Positions 9,590 to 17,930 of a stretch of 64,000 nt of DNA are shown one piece after another. The translations under genes were made by a program, and so were the position numbers. The notes below the pieces were generated by a model, which made no database searches, was not told the origin of the DNA, and saw nothing but the letters and a program-made list of their open reading frames with translations. Location: contig NZ_CP041198.1 in the NCBI RefSeq assembly GCF_006517815.1, positions 3,286,001 through 3,350,000 of the forward strand. Direction: 5' to 3'. Positions within the stretch are counted from its first letter, which is position 1. Every line of letters begins with the position of its first letter. Origin of the DNA: Pseudarthrobacter sp. NIBRBAC000502770. GTDB lineage: Bacteria > Actinomycetota > Actinomycetes > Actinomycetales > Micrococcaceae.

Positions 9590-11544
9590 TCCGCTTCTGG
9601 ACCCGCGTGGTGGTTGTCCTGACCGTCCTGACCGGCCTGAACTACATCGCGTGGCGCTGGATGGCGTCCCTCAACTGGGACGCCTGGTGGATCGCCCTGC
9701 CGTTGGTGGTGGCCGAAACCTACAGCCTCATCGACGTCATGCTCTTCGGCATGACCGTGTGGAAACTGAGGATCCGCAAGGGCGCTCCCGCGCCGCCGCA
9801 CGATACAACCGTGGACGTCTTCATCACCACCTACAACGAAGACCTAGACATGGTCCTCACCACCGCACTGGCAGCCCAGAAGATCCGGCACCCGCACAGC
9901 ACCTGGATCCTGGACGACGGCGCACGGCCCGAGCTCAAGGCCCTGGCCGAACAGCATGGCCTGGGCTACGTCACCCGCAGCGAAGACTGGACCAAGGACC
10001 TCCCCCGCCACGCCAAGGCCGGGAACCTGAACAACGCCCTCATGGTGACCCACGGCGAGTTCCTGCTGATCCTGGACGCGGACCAGATCCCGGAGCCGGA
10101 CATCCTGGAAAAGACCCTGGGCTACTTCAACAACCGCCGGGTGGCCCTGGTCCAAACCCCCCAATACTTCAGCAATGTGCCGGCCGATGATCCGCTAGGC
10201 AGCCAGGCGCCCCTGTTCTACGGTCCCATCCAGCAGGGCAAGGACGGCTGGAATGCCGCCTTCTTCTGCGGCTCCAACGCCATCCTTCGCCGCGAGGCCC
10301 TGATGCAGCTGGGCCTGGTGGGCTACGTCAAGGAGACCGAGAAGAGTATCCGCCGTGCCCTGGCCGCATCCCGGGCAGCCATCAAGCAGGCCCGCAAGTC
10401 GGCGGACGTGGATTCTCCCCTGGTGGCCGAGGTCCTCGACGAGGTGGAGGCCGCCACCCGCGAAGCCCAGGAGGAAGTGGACGCCGGCAGGCCCCTCAGC
10501 GAGGTCACGTACCGCGTCCGCCGCCGCGTGGATGCCGCCGTCCAGACCCTGGTCCAGGCCGACGTCGCCGCCCTGCAGGCCGACCTCGAAGAGATCGCCG
10601 CCATGGAACTGGCCCACGTGGGCGAGTCCGGCGTCCCGGTGGTGGCCGACGACGCCGTCCAGCGCATGTCCGCCCGCGACTGGTCGCCGCTGGGCGCCCT
10701 GGAATCCGTCCAGGCCGTCCTGGATGCGCTGACCGTGGAGCGCAGCGACGAGGCCCAGCCGGTAATGCCGCTGGCCACCATCTCCGTCACCGAGGACATG
10801 GCCACCGCCATGCGCATGCACGCCATGGGCTGGGAGAGCGTCTATCACCACGAGATCCTGGCCTACGGCCTGGCGCCGGAGGACCTGAAGACCATGCTCA
10901 CCCAGCGCCTCCGCTGGGCGCAGGGCACCATCCAGGTGCTGCTCCGCGAGAACCCGCTGGTCCAGAAGGGCCTCAAGCTCGGCCAGCGCCTGATGTACTT
11001 CGCCACCATGTGGACCTACCTCAGCGGGTTCGCCGCGGTCATCTACTTCGCGGCCCCCATCATCTACCTGCTGCTAGGCATCCTGCCGGTCAGCAGCCTG
11101 AGCTGGGACTTCTTCATCCGCTTCATCCCGTTCATGGTGGTCAACCAGCTGCTGTTCGCCGTGGCCGGCCGCGGAATCCCCACCTGGCGCGGGCAGCAGT
11201 ACAGCCTGGCGCTGTTCCCCACCTGGATCAAGGCATGCACGACGGCGGCCCGTAACGTGTGGTTCGGCCGTCCCCTTGGGTTCGCGGTCACCCCCAAGGC
11301 GCGCCAAAGCGGCGGACCCAGCTGGAGCCTCATCCGGCCCCAGATCGTGGTGTCCATCCTGCTTGCCGTCGCCGCCGTCGTCGGAATCATCCGCCTTGCC
11401 ACCGGGCTGGCGGAACCGCTGGGCACCCTGGTCAACGTCGTCTGGGTGGTCTTTGACCTGGTGGTCATGAGCATCCTGGTCCGCGCCGTGCTCTACAAGG
11501 GGTACGAACCGGCCGCAGAACCTGCAAACAGAGAGGAACCCTGA
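9586..11544 (+). CDS. Cellulose-synthase-like family 2 glycosyltransferase with large insertion
   Basis: Membrane glycosyltransferase of 652 residues. TTG at 9586 overlaps the phosphatase stop (TTGA) and has GGAGG upstream; no ATG fits. Two N-terminal membrane segments (about 6-25 and 35-57) precede a GT2 domain with DDG (110-112), DAD (164-166), QTP (190-192), TED (402-404) and QRLRW (440-444), the processive BcsA-type signature. Three to four C-terminal membrane segments follow. Between CGSNAILRREAL (~230) and TED there are about 150 extra residues, charged and helical, where BcsA-type enzymes have a short loop. The polymer made is unknown; no BcsB or PilZ partner is adjacent. Embedding in a partner-switch operon suggests regulated exopolysaccharide synthesis. 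Confidence 0.88.
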   Translation: MIRFWTRVVVVLTVLTGLNYIAWRWMASLNWDAWWIALPLVVAETYSLIDVMLFGMTVWKLRIRKGAPAPPHDTTVDVFITTYNEDLDMVLTTALAAQKIRHPHSTWILDDGARPELKALAEQHGLGYVTRSEDWTKDLPRHAKAGNLNNALMVTHGEFLLILDADQIPEPDILEKTLGYFNNRRVALVQTPQYFSNVPADDPLGSQAPLFYGPIQQGKDGWNAAFFCGSNAILRREALMQLGLVGYVKETEKSIRRALAASRAAIKQARKSADVDSPLVAEVLDEVEAATREAQEEVDAGRPLSEVTYRVRRRVDAAVQTLVQADVAALQADLEEIAAMELAHVGESGVPVVADDAVQRMSARDWSPLGALESVQAVLDALTVERSDEAQPVMPLATISVTEDMATAMRMHAMGWESVYHHEILAYGLAPEDLKTMLTQRLRWAQGTIQVLLRENPLVQKGLKLGQRLMYFATMWTYLSGFAAVIYFAAPIIYLLLGILPVSSLSWDFFIRFIPFMVVNQLLFAVAGRGIPTWRGQQYSLALFPTWIKACTTAARNVWFGRPLGFAVTPKARQSGGPSWSLIRPQIVVSILLAVAAVVGIIRLATGLAEPLGTLVNVVWVVFDLVVMSILVRAVLYKGYEPAAEPANREEP

Positions 11545-11876
11545 TGGAGTTCAGTTACGAGGTCAAAGATTCGTACGCGGAAGTCAAGGCGGACGGGCGG
11601 CTCAACATGGTCTCCGCGCCCAAGCTGCGCGAGTTCGTCACGGATGTCATTGCCGGCGGGTCCAACCGGATCGTGGTGAACCTGGAAAACACCGCCTTCA
11701 TGGATTCCTCCGGGCTGGGCGCGCTGATCGGCTGCCTCAAGGCGGCCCGCCAGGCCGGCGGCGACCTGCGGATCGCGGCGGTGCAGCCCCAGGTGAACAT
11801 GGTCCTGAAGCTCACCAGCATGGACAAGGTCCTTACGGCGTATGCCACAGCCGAAGCAGCGTTCAGCAATGACTGA
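11544..11876 (+). CDS. STAS-domain anti-sigma-factor antagonist (RsbV/SpoIIAA-like)
   Basis: A 110-residue single STAS domain. The segment FMDSSGLGALIG holds the usual phosphorylatable serine (S55/S56) in the DSSGLG loop. In the partner-switch model the unphosphorylated form binds the RsbW-like kinase encoded next, and the PP2C phosphatase encoded two genes upstream reactivates it. Start codon and upstream stop overlap as TGATG, and the 3' end overlaps the kinase by 8 bp, so the four genes are very likely translated together. Confidence 0.92.
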   Translation: MEFSYEVKDSYAEVKADGRLNMVSAPKLREFVTDVIAGGSNRIVVNLENTAFMDSSGLGALIGCLKAARQAGGDLRIAAVQPQVNMVLKLTSMDKVLTAYATAEAAFSND

Positions 11877-12294
11877 GGTCCTGGCCTCGCGCAGCTTCCG
11901 GGGACCGGCTGCCGAGGACGCCATCGAAGCCGTCCATAACGGCCTCGACAGCCTCTGGCGGGACGTCCCCTTCGTGGACGACATGGACCAGATGACGTTC
12001 ACGACGGCGGTCATCGAGTCAGCGTCGAACATCGTCCAGCACGCTGAGCCGGCCGGTGAGCAGGAGGTGGAGCTCGGAGTGGAGACCACCGTGCAGCCGG
12101 CGCTGCTGCAGGCACGGGTCAGCGCTTACCACGCGAAGCCGCCGTTCGGCCCGATGGAGGCCTCCACCCCGGACGACAACGCCGAGTCCGGACGCGGACT
12201 GGCGCTGATTGAAGCCCTGGTAACTACAGTGACCTTCGAGCGGCAGGACGGCACCAACACCTGGGTGCTGTCCAGGACGTCCTCGCAGGGCTAA
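11869..12294 (+). CDS. RsbW-like anti-sigma-factor serine kinase (HATPase_c)
   Basis: A 141-residue GHKL ATPase with the N-box ESASNIVQHA (about 50-59) and G-box GRGLALIEAL (about 107-116), matching RsbW/SpoIIAB-type kinases. It overlaps the STAS gene by 8 bp. No sigma factor gene is nearby, so its target may be a sigma factor elsewhere or another protein such as the glycosyltransferase in this operon; that is inference. Confidence 0.88.
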   Translation: MTEVLASRSFRGPAAEDAIEAVHNGLDSLWRDVPFVDDMDQMTFTTAVIESASNIVQHAEPAGEQEVELGVETTVQPALLQARVSAYHAKPPFGPMEASTPDDNAESGRGLALIEALVTTVTFERQDGTNTWVLSRTSSQG

Positions 12295-12330
12295 GCGCTG
12301 CCAGTCACATCGCAGCCGGATGCCCTTTGC

Positions 12331-12359
12331 TTGACAGCACGCAGGAGCTGCCCTTGAAT
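12331..12359 (+). promoter_or_regulatory. Putative promoter of uraD-uraH
   Basis: TTGACA (12331-12336), a 17-bp spacer and TTGAAT (12354-12359) precede uraD. An A/T-rich patch (ATTACGTATGC) lies directly downstream and could be an operator. It is not the TTGCnTA box of the betaine island. The 200-bp gap before uraD holds nothing else recognisable. Confidence 0.45.
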
Positions 12360-12494
12360 ATTACGTATGCTGAAATAACAGTTCCATGATGCGGAAGCCC
12401 GCTGGTGGTATTGCCACAAGCAGGTGTCGGACTCCCCGGCGTCCGCATAGCCGTCACCATGGATGCCAGCATCACCCCAAGGATTACTGCCAGC

Positions 12495-12992
12495 ATGAAG
12501 CTAGCCGAATTCAACAGCGCGGATCCCACCGCCGCCCAGGCCACCCTCCGGCCCTGCATCGACATCGGCCGCTGGGTGGAAGCAGTGGCAGGAGCCCGGC
12601 CCTACGGGGGCCGCGACGAGCTCCTGGCGTTCGCCGCCCAGGCTGCCAGCCCGTTCACGCCGGCCGAGGTGGAAGCCGCCATGGCCCACCACCCACGGAT
12701 CGGGGAACGCCCGACGGCGGCCAGCACCGAGGCCTCCATGTCCCGTTCGGAGCAGGCCGGTGTGGACCCGGCCGACGCTGCTGTCGCCAAGGCCCTGGCG
12801 CGCGGGAACCGGGAGTACGAGGAGAAGTTCGGCCGCGTGTTCCTGATCCGGGCCGCCGGACGCAGCGCCCAGGACATCCTGGCGGCCCTGAACCAGCGGC
12901 TCACCAACTCCGCGGAAGAAGAAGACAGGATCGTGGCCCAGCAGCTGCGCGAAATCGCCGTACTGCGGCTCGAAGGACTGATCAGCGAATGA
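12495..12992 (+). CDS. uraD: OHCU decarboxylase (uric acid catabolism)
   Basis: 2-oxo-4-hydroxy-4-carboxy-5-ureidoimidazoline decarboxylase, which yields (S)-allantoin in uric acid breakdown. ATG at 12495 gives 165 residues, the family length; a start at 12459 is possible but adds unconserved residues. The catalytic segment AHHPRIGER (H66) and the ERMSRSEQAG-like region TEASMSRSEQAG are visible. The 3' end overlaps uraH by 4 bp (ATGA). Uricase, normally the next gene, is absent here; an IclR regulator follows instead. Confidence 0.92.
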   Translation: MKLAEFNSADPTAAQATLRPCIDIGRWVEAVAGARPYGGRDELLAFAAQAASPFTPAEVEAAMAHHPRIGERPTAASTEASMSRSEQAGVDPADAAVAKALARGNREYEEKFGRVFLIRAAGRSAQDILAALNQRLTNSAEEEDRIVAQQLREIAVLRLEGLISE

Positions 12993-13327
12993 GCGTCTCC
13001 CACGTGACCACCCACATTCTCGACACCGGTGCCGGACGCCCGGCGGCGGGGGTCGCCGTCGTCCTTTCCCGAAACGACGCCGGCACCTGGCGTGAGCTGG
13101 CAGCGTCCAGCACTGACGCCGATGGCCGGGCCAAGGACCTGGGGCCGGAGCGCCTGGAACCTGGCCATTACAAACTGAACTTCGCCACCGGCGCCTATTA
13201 CGCGGGCCTGCAGACGCAGACGTTCTTCCCGGAAGTGGACCTGGTCTTCGAGGTCACCGGGCCCGAGCATTACCACGTGCCGCTGCTCCTAAGCCCGTTC
13301 GCCTACTCCACCTACCGCGGCAGCTAG
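12989..13327 (+). CDS. uraH: 5-hydroxyisourate hydrolase
   Basis: Transthyretin-like enzyme that hydrolyses 5-hydroxyisourate to OHCU, the step before UraD. The 112-residue protein begins with the conserved VTTHILDTGAGRPAAG (H9) and ends in the diagnostic tetrapeptide YRGS. It is translationally coupled to uraD. Together with allB at 3.1 kb it implies uric acid to allantoin to allantoate, with uricase encoded outside the window. Confidence 0.95.
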   Translation: MSVSHVTTHILDTGAGRPAAGVAVVLSRNDAGTWRELAASSTDADGRAKDLGPERLEPGHYKLNFATGAYYAGLQTQTFFPEVDLVFEVTGPEHYHVPLLLSPFAYSTYRGS

Positions 13328-13407
13328 GGCAATCCCGGCTGCCGCAACCGCCGGGAGCCGGACTCAATGTCACGCCCATCACATCAAGCGGCATAGGATC
13401 AGGAAGT

Positions 13408-14220
13408 ATGGCTCCTAAAAATGAACCGGAAACCGATACCGATGCCGACGGCGGCGGCCAGTCCGGCGGGGTCCAGTCCGTGGAGCGCGCCCTGACCGTC
13501 CTGGAGATCCTGGCACGCGAGGGACATGCGGGCGTGAGCGAAATCGCCGAGGAAATGGGGATCCATAAGTCCACCGTGTCCCGGCTGATGGGTTCGCTGG
13601 TGACGCGCGAGATGGTCCATCAAAACAGCGAGCGCGGGAAGTACCAGCTCGGTTTTGGGATCCTTCGCCTGGCCAGCTCTATTCCCGGCCGCCTGAGCCT
13701 GGTTCGTGAGGCACGGCCCGTCCTGGAAAGCCTGGCCGAGCAGTTTAAGGAAACCGTCAACCTCGCTGTCCTGCGCTCCAACTACGCCGTTAACGTGGAC
13801 CAGGCCATGGGTCCCTCAACCCTGGCCACCTACGACTGGGTGGGAAGCCTGACCCCGCTGCACGCCACTTCCAGCGGCAAGGTCCTGCTTGCGGCGCTGG
13901 AGGCGGACGAGCGCGAGCGCATCCTGAAGGAGACCGGACTGTCGGCGCGCACCTCCCGCACCATCACCAGCCGGAAGGAACTGGACGCCCAGCTGCTCGA
14001 CGTGGCGGCCAAAGGGTACGCCGTGGTGCGTGAGGAGTTCGAAATCGGCCTGAACGCCGTGGCGGTACCCGTCTACAACCACCAGGGCACCGTGATCGGT
14101 TCGGTCAGCATCTCCGGGCCGGCGTTCCGCTTCGACCCCGAAAAGATCCCGGGCCTGCTGGAAACCCTCAAGGATGCTGGCCTCAAAGTCAGCGCGAATA
14201 TGGGGTACACGCACCGCTGA
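13408..14220 (+). CDS. IclR-family transcriptional regulator
   Basis: A 270-residue regulator with an N-terminal winged helix (SVERALTVLEIL ... GIHKSTVSRLMGSLV, about 25-80) and a C-terminal IclR effector domain (LHATSSGKVLLAAL; NAVAVPVYNHQGTVIGSVSISGP in two stretches). A TAGGAT box lies 8 nt before the ATG together with an AGGAAG ribosome-like site. It sits between uraDH and the betaine transporter operon, so it could control purine catabolism (AllR-like) or the betaine island. The tandem pseudo-palindromic boxes in front of proV and four other island genes are the kind of site an IclR protein binds, which favours the second view, but neither is proven. Confidence 0.92.
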   Translation: MAPKNEPETDTDADGGGQSGGVQSVERALTVLEILAREGHAGVSEIAEEMGIHKSTVSRLMGSLVTREMVHQNSERGKYQLGFGILRLASSIPGRLSLVREARPVLESLAEQFKETVNLAVLRSNYAVNVDQAMGPSTLATYDWVGSLTPLHATSSGKVLLAALEADERERILKETGLSARTSRTITSRKELDAQLLDVAAKGYAVVREEFEIGLNAVAVPVYNHQGTVIGSVSISGPAFRFDPEKIPGLLETLKDAGLKVSANMGYTHR

Positions 14221-14240
14221 AAGGCCCCTGACTCACCATG

Positions 14241-14278
14241 GCAATGGCCCCGAATCCCAGAGGGCTCGGGGCCATTGC
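14241..14278 (+). terminator. Intrinsic terminator after the IclR gene
   Basis: A perfect 13-bp stem (GCAATGGCCCCGA and its complement) closes a 12-nt loop 20 bp downstream of the IclR stop. Confidence 0.8.
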
Positions 14279-14776
14279 TTGTCTGCACGCCGTTGCCCGG
14301 GGCTTCCACTACGGCGAGCGCCTACCGAAAGCGCCCTCCAAGCGGCGCCTCCTGCGCAACTTGAATCACTAAATGCAACACGCTTGGCCCTGACAGCCGG
14401 CGTGTCAAGACCCTTGCGCAGTTGTTATCTGCCGCCCCGTAACATCGCGGCGTTATCCGGAAAGCCTTGACAATACGAGTGGCATAAATCACTCTGTTGC
14501 GTAATACGAAGTCCGTTGCGTCATCTCCTGGGAAACCAGTTTCGACAGAAGAACTCCGTTTTACCGGGCATGCCGCCCACCAGCGTCACCCAATGGCAGG
14601 TAAGGCACACGGGAGCCGTGCCTCTCCTCCCACAGATTCCCCCTAAGCACGGCCCGAATACCTCCCCAACGTCGGTACCAGTGCCAGCTCCGGATTCGCG
14701 AAGCATCAACACCTGGCACAGCTCTGCCTTCGGCCCAGCCATTGATTACAGCCTCCACACAAGCAGGAGTACAGCA
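14279..14776 (+). other. Non-coding gap before proV with a long 5' leader
   Basis: No convincing gene. The gap carries the proV promoter and operator (14467-14530). From the inferred transcription start near 14503 to the proV ATG leaves a leader of about 270 nt. The proV frame is open from 14516, but that extension is unconserved and lacks a ribosome site, whereas AGGAG precedes the ATG at 14777. Confidence 0.5.
14467..14530 (+). promoter_or_regulatory. Island promoter/operator A (proVWX)
   Basis: TTGACA (14467-14472), a 17-bp spacer, CACTCT (14490-14495), G, then TTGCGTAATACGAAG (14497-14511) and a second box TTGCGTCAT (from 14516), 19 bp after the first. The same layout occurs before the MFS gene, the second DMGO gene and gbcA. 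Confidence 0.65.
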
Positions 14777-15811
14777 ATGAACAGCCCCGCGATATCGGTC
14801 CGCAACCTTTGGAAGGTCTTCGGACCAGGGGGAGAGAAGATCCCGGGAAACCGGGAACTGGCCACCCTCGGCTCCGCAGAATTGCTTGAACGCACCAGCT
14901 GCGTAGCCGCGGTCCGCAACCTGAGCTTCGACGTCGCAAAGGGCGAAGTCTTCGTGGTCATGGGATTGTCCGGCTCAGGCAAATCCACCCTGATCCGTTG
15001 CCTTACCAGGCTCATCGAGCCGACGTCCGGACAGGTCCTGGTGGACGGCAACGATGTCCTGCGGGCAGGCGTGGCTGAACTTCGGGAGCTCCGGCGGCGG
15101 AAAGTATCGATGGTTTTCCAACACTTCGGCCTGCTGCCGCACCGCACGGTCCTGGACAACGTCTCGTATGGACTGCAGATACGCGGAACGGCGAAGAACG
15201 AACGCCACACCAAGGCCAGGGAAATCATTGAACTCGTTGGGCTCAAAGGCTACGAACAGCACTACCCGGACCAACTGTCCGGCGGTATGCAGCAGCGCGT
15301 CGGCCTGGGGCGAGCCCTTGCCGGAGATCCGGACACCATCCTTTTCGATGAGCCCTTTTCGGCTTTGGATCCGCTCATCCGGCGTGACATGCAGGCAGAA
15401 GTCATCCGGCTCCACAAGGAAATGGGCAAGACCATGGTGTTCGTGACCCACGACCTCGCCGAAGCGCTGAAACTCGGAGACCGGATCCTGATCATGCGCA
15501 ACGGAGAGCCTGTCCAGTGTGGCACCGGTGACGACCTTGTAGGCGCCCCGGCGGACAAGTACATCGAGGACTTCGTCTCGGAAGTCCCCCGTGCCGACGT
15601 CTTGACCCTTAAATGGATCACGCGGCCGCTGGCCGACACCACGCCCAGGGATGCAGCAGTGCTCAACTCCAGGATGATCATCCGCGACGCCATCCCGGCT
15701 GTCATGCACTCCGCCTGCCCGGTCCTTGTCGAAGAGGGCGGCAGGATCACCGGACAGATCGATCGCGACAGCATTCTTTCCGTGCTGCAACCGGCAGAAG
15801 CGGCGGCCTGA
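14777..15811 (+). CDS. proV: Glycine betaine/proline ABC transporter ATP-binding protein
   Basis: ATPase of an osmoprotectant-type importer. The 344-residue protein has the extended ProV N-terminus (LWKVFGPG), Walker [11 protein letters not shown]-loop [12 protein letters not shown], signature [15 protein letters not shown], Walker [13 protein letters not shown] and H-switch [11 protein letters not shown] short CBS-like tail (about 270-340) follows. The [11 protein letters not shown] form and the tail are typical of ProV/OpuAA. ATG at 14777 has AGGAG upstream. It overlaps proW by one base. In this island it most likely brings betaine in for catabolism rather than only for osmoprotection. Confidence 0.95.
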   Translation: MNSPAISVRNLWKVFGPGGEKIPGNRELATLGSAELLERTSCVAAVRNLSFDVAKGEVFVVMGLSGSGKSTLIRCLTRLIEPTSGQVLVDGNDVLRAGVAELRELRRRKVSMVFQHFGLLPHRTVLDNVSYGLQIRGTAKNERHTKAREIIELVGLKGYEQHYPDQLSGGMQQRVGLGRALAGDPDTILFDEPFSALDPLIRRDMQAEVIRLHKEMGKTMVFVTHDLAEALKLGDRILIMRNGEPVQCGTGDDLVGAPADKYIEDFVSEVPRADVLTLKWITRPLADTTPRDAAVLNSRMIIRDAIPAVMHSACPVLVEEGGRITGQIDRDSILSVLQPAEAAA

Positions 15812-17838
15812 TGTCTGCCCTCCTCGAAAAACAGAAAACCGTCCCGGCTGCCCCCATCATCCTTGAAGCACGCCGCAGGCCGAGCCGAAGGACAGTCCTC
15901 CTGCTGGCCGCCGGCGCACTCTGGATCCTGGGATTCCTGCTCCTCAACGGCACGGCAACCCTGGCGTTGCCAGCCTCGGAACTGACGGACCTGCACCGCT
16001 CGCTGAACCAACTCAACGCCTGGGTGGCGGCAAACCGGGCTGACAACCCGGTCTTCCTCTACTTTTTCACGCCGCTTCGGACCGCCGTGGATGCGGTGGC
16101 GAACCTGTTTACCACCACCTTCGCAGCAACGTCCACCGGCCTGCGCCTTCCGGAAATCGGTTGGCTGGGAACGGTAGGCCTGCTCACCTGGATCGCACTG
16201 GCTGTCGGCAACGTCCGGGTAGCCCTGCTGACGGCTGTGGTCTTTGTCTTCTTCGGATTTCAAGGCCTGTTCGTGGAAGCCACCTACACGTTCGCCCTGG
16301 TTCTGACGTCCGTGCTCCTGACCCTGCTGGTGGGCGTCCCGCTTGGCGTACTGTCCGGCATCTACGGCAGGGTAGCCCGGGTCATCACTCCCGTGCTGGA
16401 CTTCATGCAGACGCTGCCCACCTTCGTCTACCTCGCCCCGCTTGCCCTGGTCTTCCTGATCGGACCGGCATCGGCAGTGATCGCCACGGTGATCTACGCT
16501 GCTCCACCCGTCATACGCCTTACCGCACACGGTATCCGCCGCATTCCAGATAACACCCGCGAAGCGTCCGACTCGCTCGGCACCACGGGCCTGCAACGGC
16601 TGCTGACATTGCAGCTCCCCATGGCGCGCCGGACCATCGTGATGGGCATCAACCAGGGGACCATGGCCGCCCTGTCCATGGTGACCATCGCCGCCCTGAT
16701 CGCCGCTCCGGGCCTTGGCCAGACGGTGGTCCGGGCCCTGCAGTCCCTGGACGTTGGTACTGCAGTCAATGCCGGGCTCTCCATCGTCCTGCTGGCCATC
16801 GTGCTGGACCGGGTGACCACAGCAGCCAGCCGCCGCGCGGAACCCGGCGCAGCCGCCAAACGCCGCCTGGGCCGCAAGGCCCGTGCCGGACTACTCGGGA
16901 TCGCGCTGGCTGTGGTCCTGGTCATGGTGCAGTTGTCCAGGACCATGCTGTGGGCAGCAGCCTTTCCCCAGGACCTCAATGTTGGACCGGCCATCGTCCA
17001 GGCCGTGAACACCGCCAGCCACTGGCTGCAATCGAACGTGTCGCTGTTCACGGTATCCCTGCGTGAAGGCGTTACCGGAACAATCCTCAACCCGTTCCAG
17101 TCGTTGCTGACCGAGACGCCCTTCTTCATCCTCGTCGCAGTGGTCGCCATCGTGGCCTACGCACTGGGCGGCTGGAAGCTCGCGGCCGTAACCACTGCCT
17201 GCCAGGGGGTCATCATCTACCTCGGACTCTGGAGCGACGCCATGGTCACCCTCGCCGGAACCCTCGTTGCCACCGCCGTGGTAATGATTTTGGGAATTGT
17301 CTTTGGCGTGGCCATGGGCCGGTCCAGCCGCGTCGACCAGCTCATGCGGCCCCTGCTCGACGCGGGCCAGACCATGCCCTCCTTCGTCTACCTCGTGCCC
17401 TTCCTTGGCCTCTTCGGAGCCACCCGCTTCACTGCGATCATGGCGGGCATCATCTACGCCGCCCCGGTCGCCATCAAGATCACCGCCGATGGAATCGCGG
17501 CGATCTCACCGACTGTCGTCGAGTCGGCGATCGCCAGCGGTTCGACGCCGTGGCAGGTAATCACCAAGGTGCAGCTGCCCATGGCGAGGCAATCCCTGGC
17601 CCTCGCTGCCAACCAGGGGCTGATCTACGTGTTGGCCATGGTGGTGGTAGGAGCCCTGGTCGGCGCCGGCGGCCTCGGATACGACGTCGTGGCAGGCTTC
17701 GTCCAGAGCTCCATCTTCGGCAAGGGCCTTGCCGCCGGCCTGGCCATCGTGTTCCTCGGAATCATGATGGACAGGATGACGCAGGCTGCCGCCGCCGCTC
17801 CGACGCGCAGAATCCCCGCGTCCACGCCCGCCACGTAA
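15811..17838 (+). CDS. proW: Betaine ABC transporter permease with two tandem permease domains
   Basis: A 675-residue permease, about twice the usual ProW length. Two BPD_transp_1 units are visible: the first with FMQTLPTFVYLAPLALVF and the EAA loop REASDSLGTTGLQRLLTLQLP, the second with AGQTMPSFVYLVPFLGLF and the EAA loop ESAIASGSTPWQVITKVQLP. The halves are clearly homologous, so this looks like an internal duplication or fusion that supplies both permease subunits in one chain. It starts at the TGATG overlap with proV and is followed by proX. Confidence 0.93.
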   Translation: MSALLEKQKTVPAAPIILEARRRPSRRTVLLLAAGALWILGFLLLNGTATLALPASELTDLHRSLNQLNAWVAANRADNPVFLYFFTPLRTAVDAVANLFTTTFAATSTGLRLPEIGWLGTVGLLTWIALAVGNVRVALLTAVVFVFFGFQGLFVEATYTFALVLTSVLLTLLVGVPLGVLSGIYGRVARVITPVLDFMQTLPTFVYLAPLALVFLIGPASAVIATVIYAAPPVIRLTAHGIRRIPDNTREASDSLGTTGLQRLLTLQLPMARRTIVMGINQGTMAALSMVTIAALIAAPGLGQTVVRALQSLDVGTAVNAGLSIVLLAIVLDRVTTAASRRAEPGAAAKRRLGRKARAGLLGIALAVVLVMVQLSRTMLWAAAFPQDLNVGPAIVQAVNTASHWLQSNVSLFTVSLREGVTGTILNPFQSLLTETPFFILVAVVAIVAYALGGWKLAAVTTACQGVIIYLGLWSDAMVTLAGTLVATAVVMILGIVFGVAMGRSSRVDQLMRPLLDAGQTMPSFVYLVPFLGLFGATRFTAIMAGIIYAAPVAIKITADGIAAISPTVVESAIASGSTPWQVITKVQLPMARQSLALAANQGLIYVLAMVVVGALVGAGGLGYDVVAGFVQSSIFGKGLAAGLAIVFLGIMMDRMTQAAAAAPTRRIPASTPAT

Positions 17839-17860
17839 GCGTCCCACCCCCCCGCTTACG
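17834..17860 (+). repeat. Inverted repeat between proW and proX
   Basis: Perfect 8-bp arms (CGTAAGCG/CGCTTACG) with an 11-nt spacer; the proW stop codon lies in the first arm. It may adjust the proW:proX ratio by stabilising or partly terminating the message. Confidence 0.45.
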
Positions 17861-17930
17861 CCCCAATGCCCCTGCAAACTTGCCTGCTCCCAGGCGAGAA
17901 GTCCCGTATGCCCTAAAAAGGAGACCCACC

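Noticed and set aside
14516..14776. N-terminal extension of proV by 87 codons
   Set aside because: The extension overlaps the operator, is unconserved and lacks a ribosome site; the ATG at 14777 has AGGAG.
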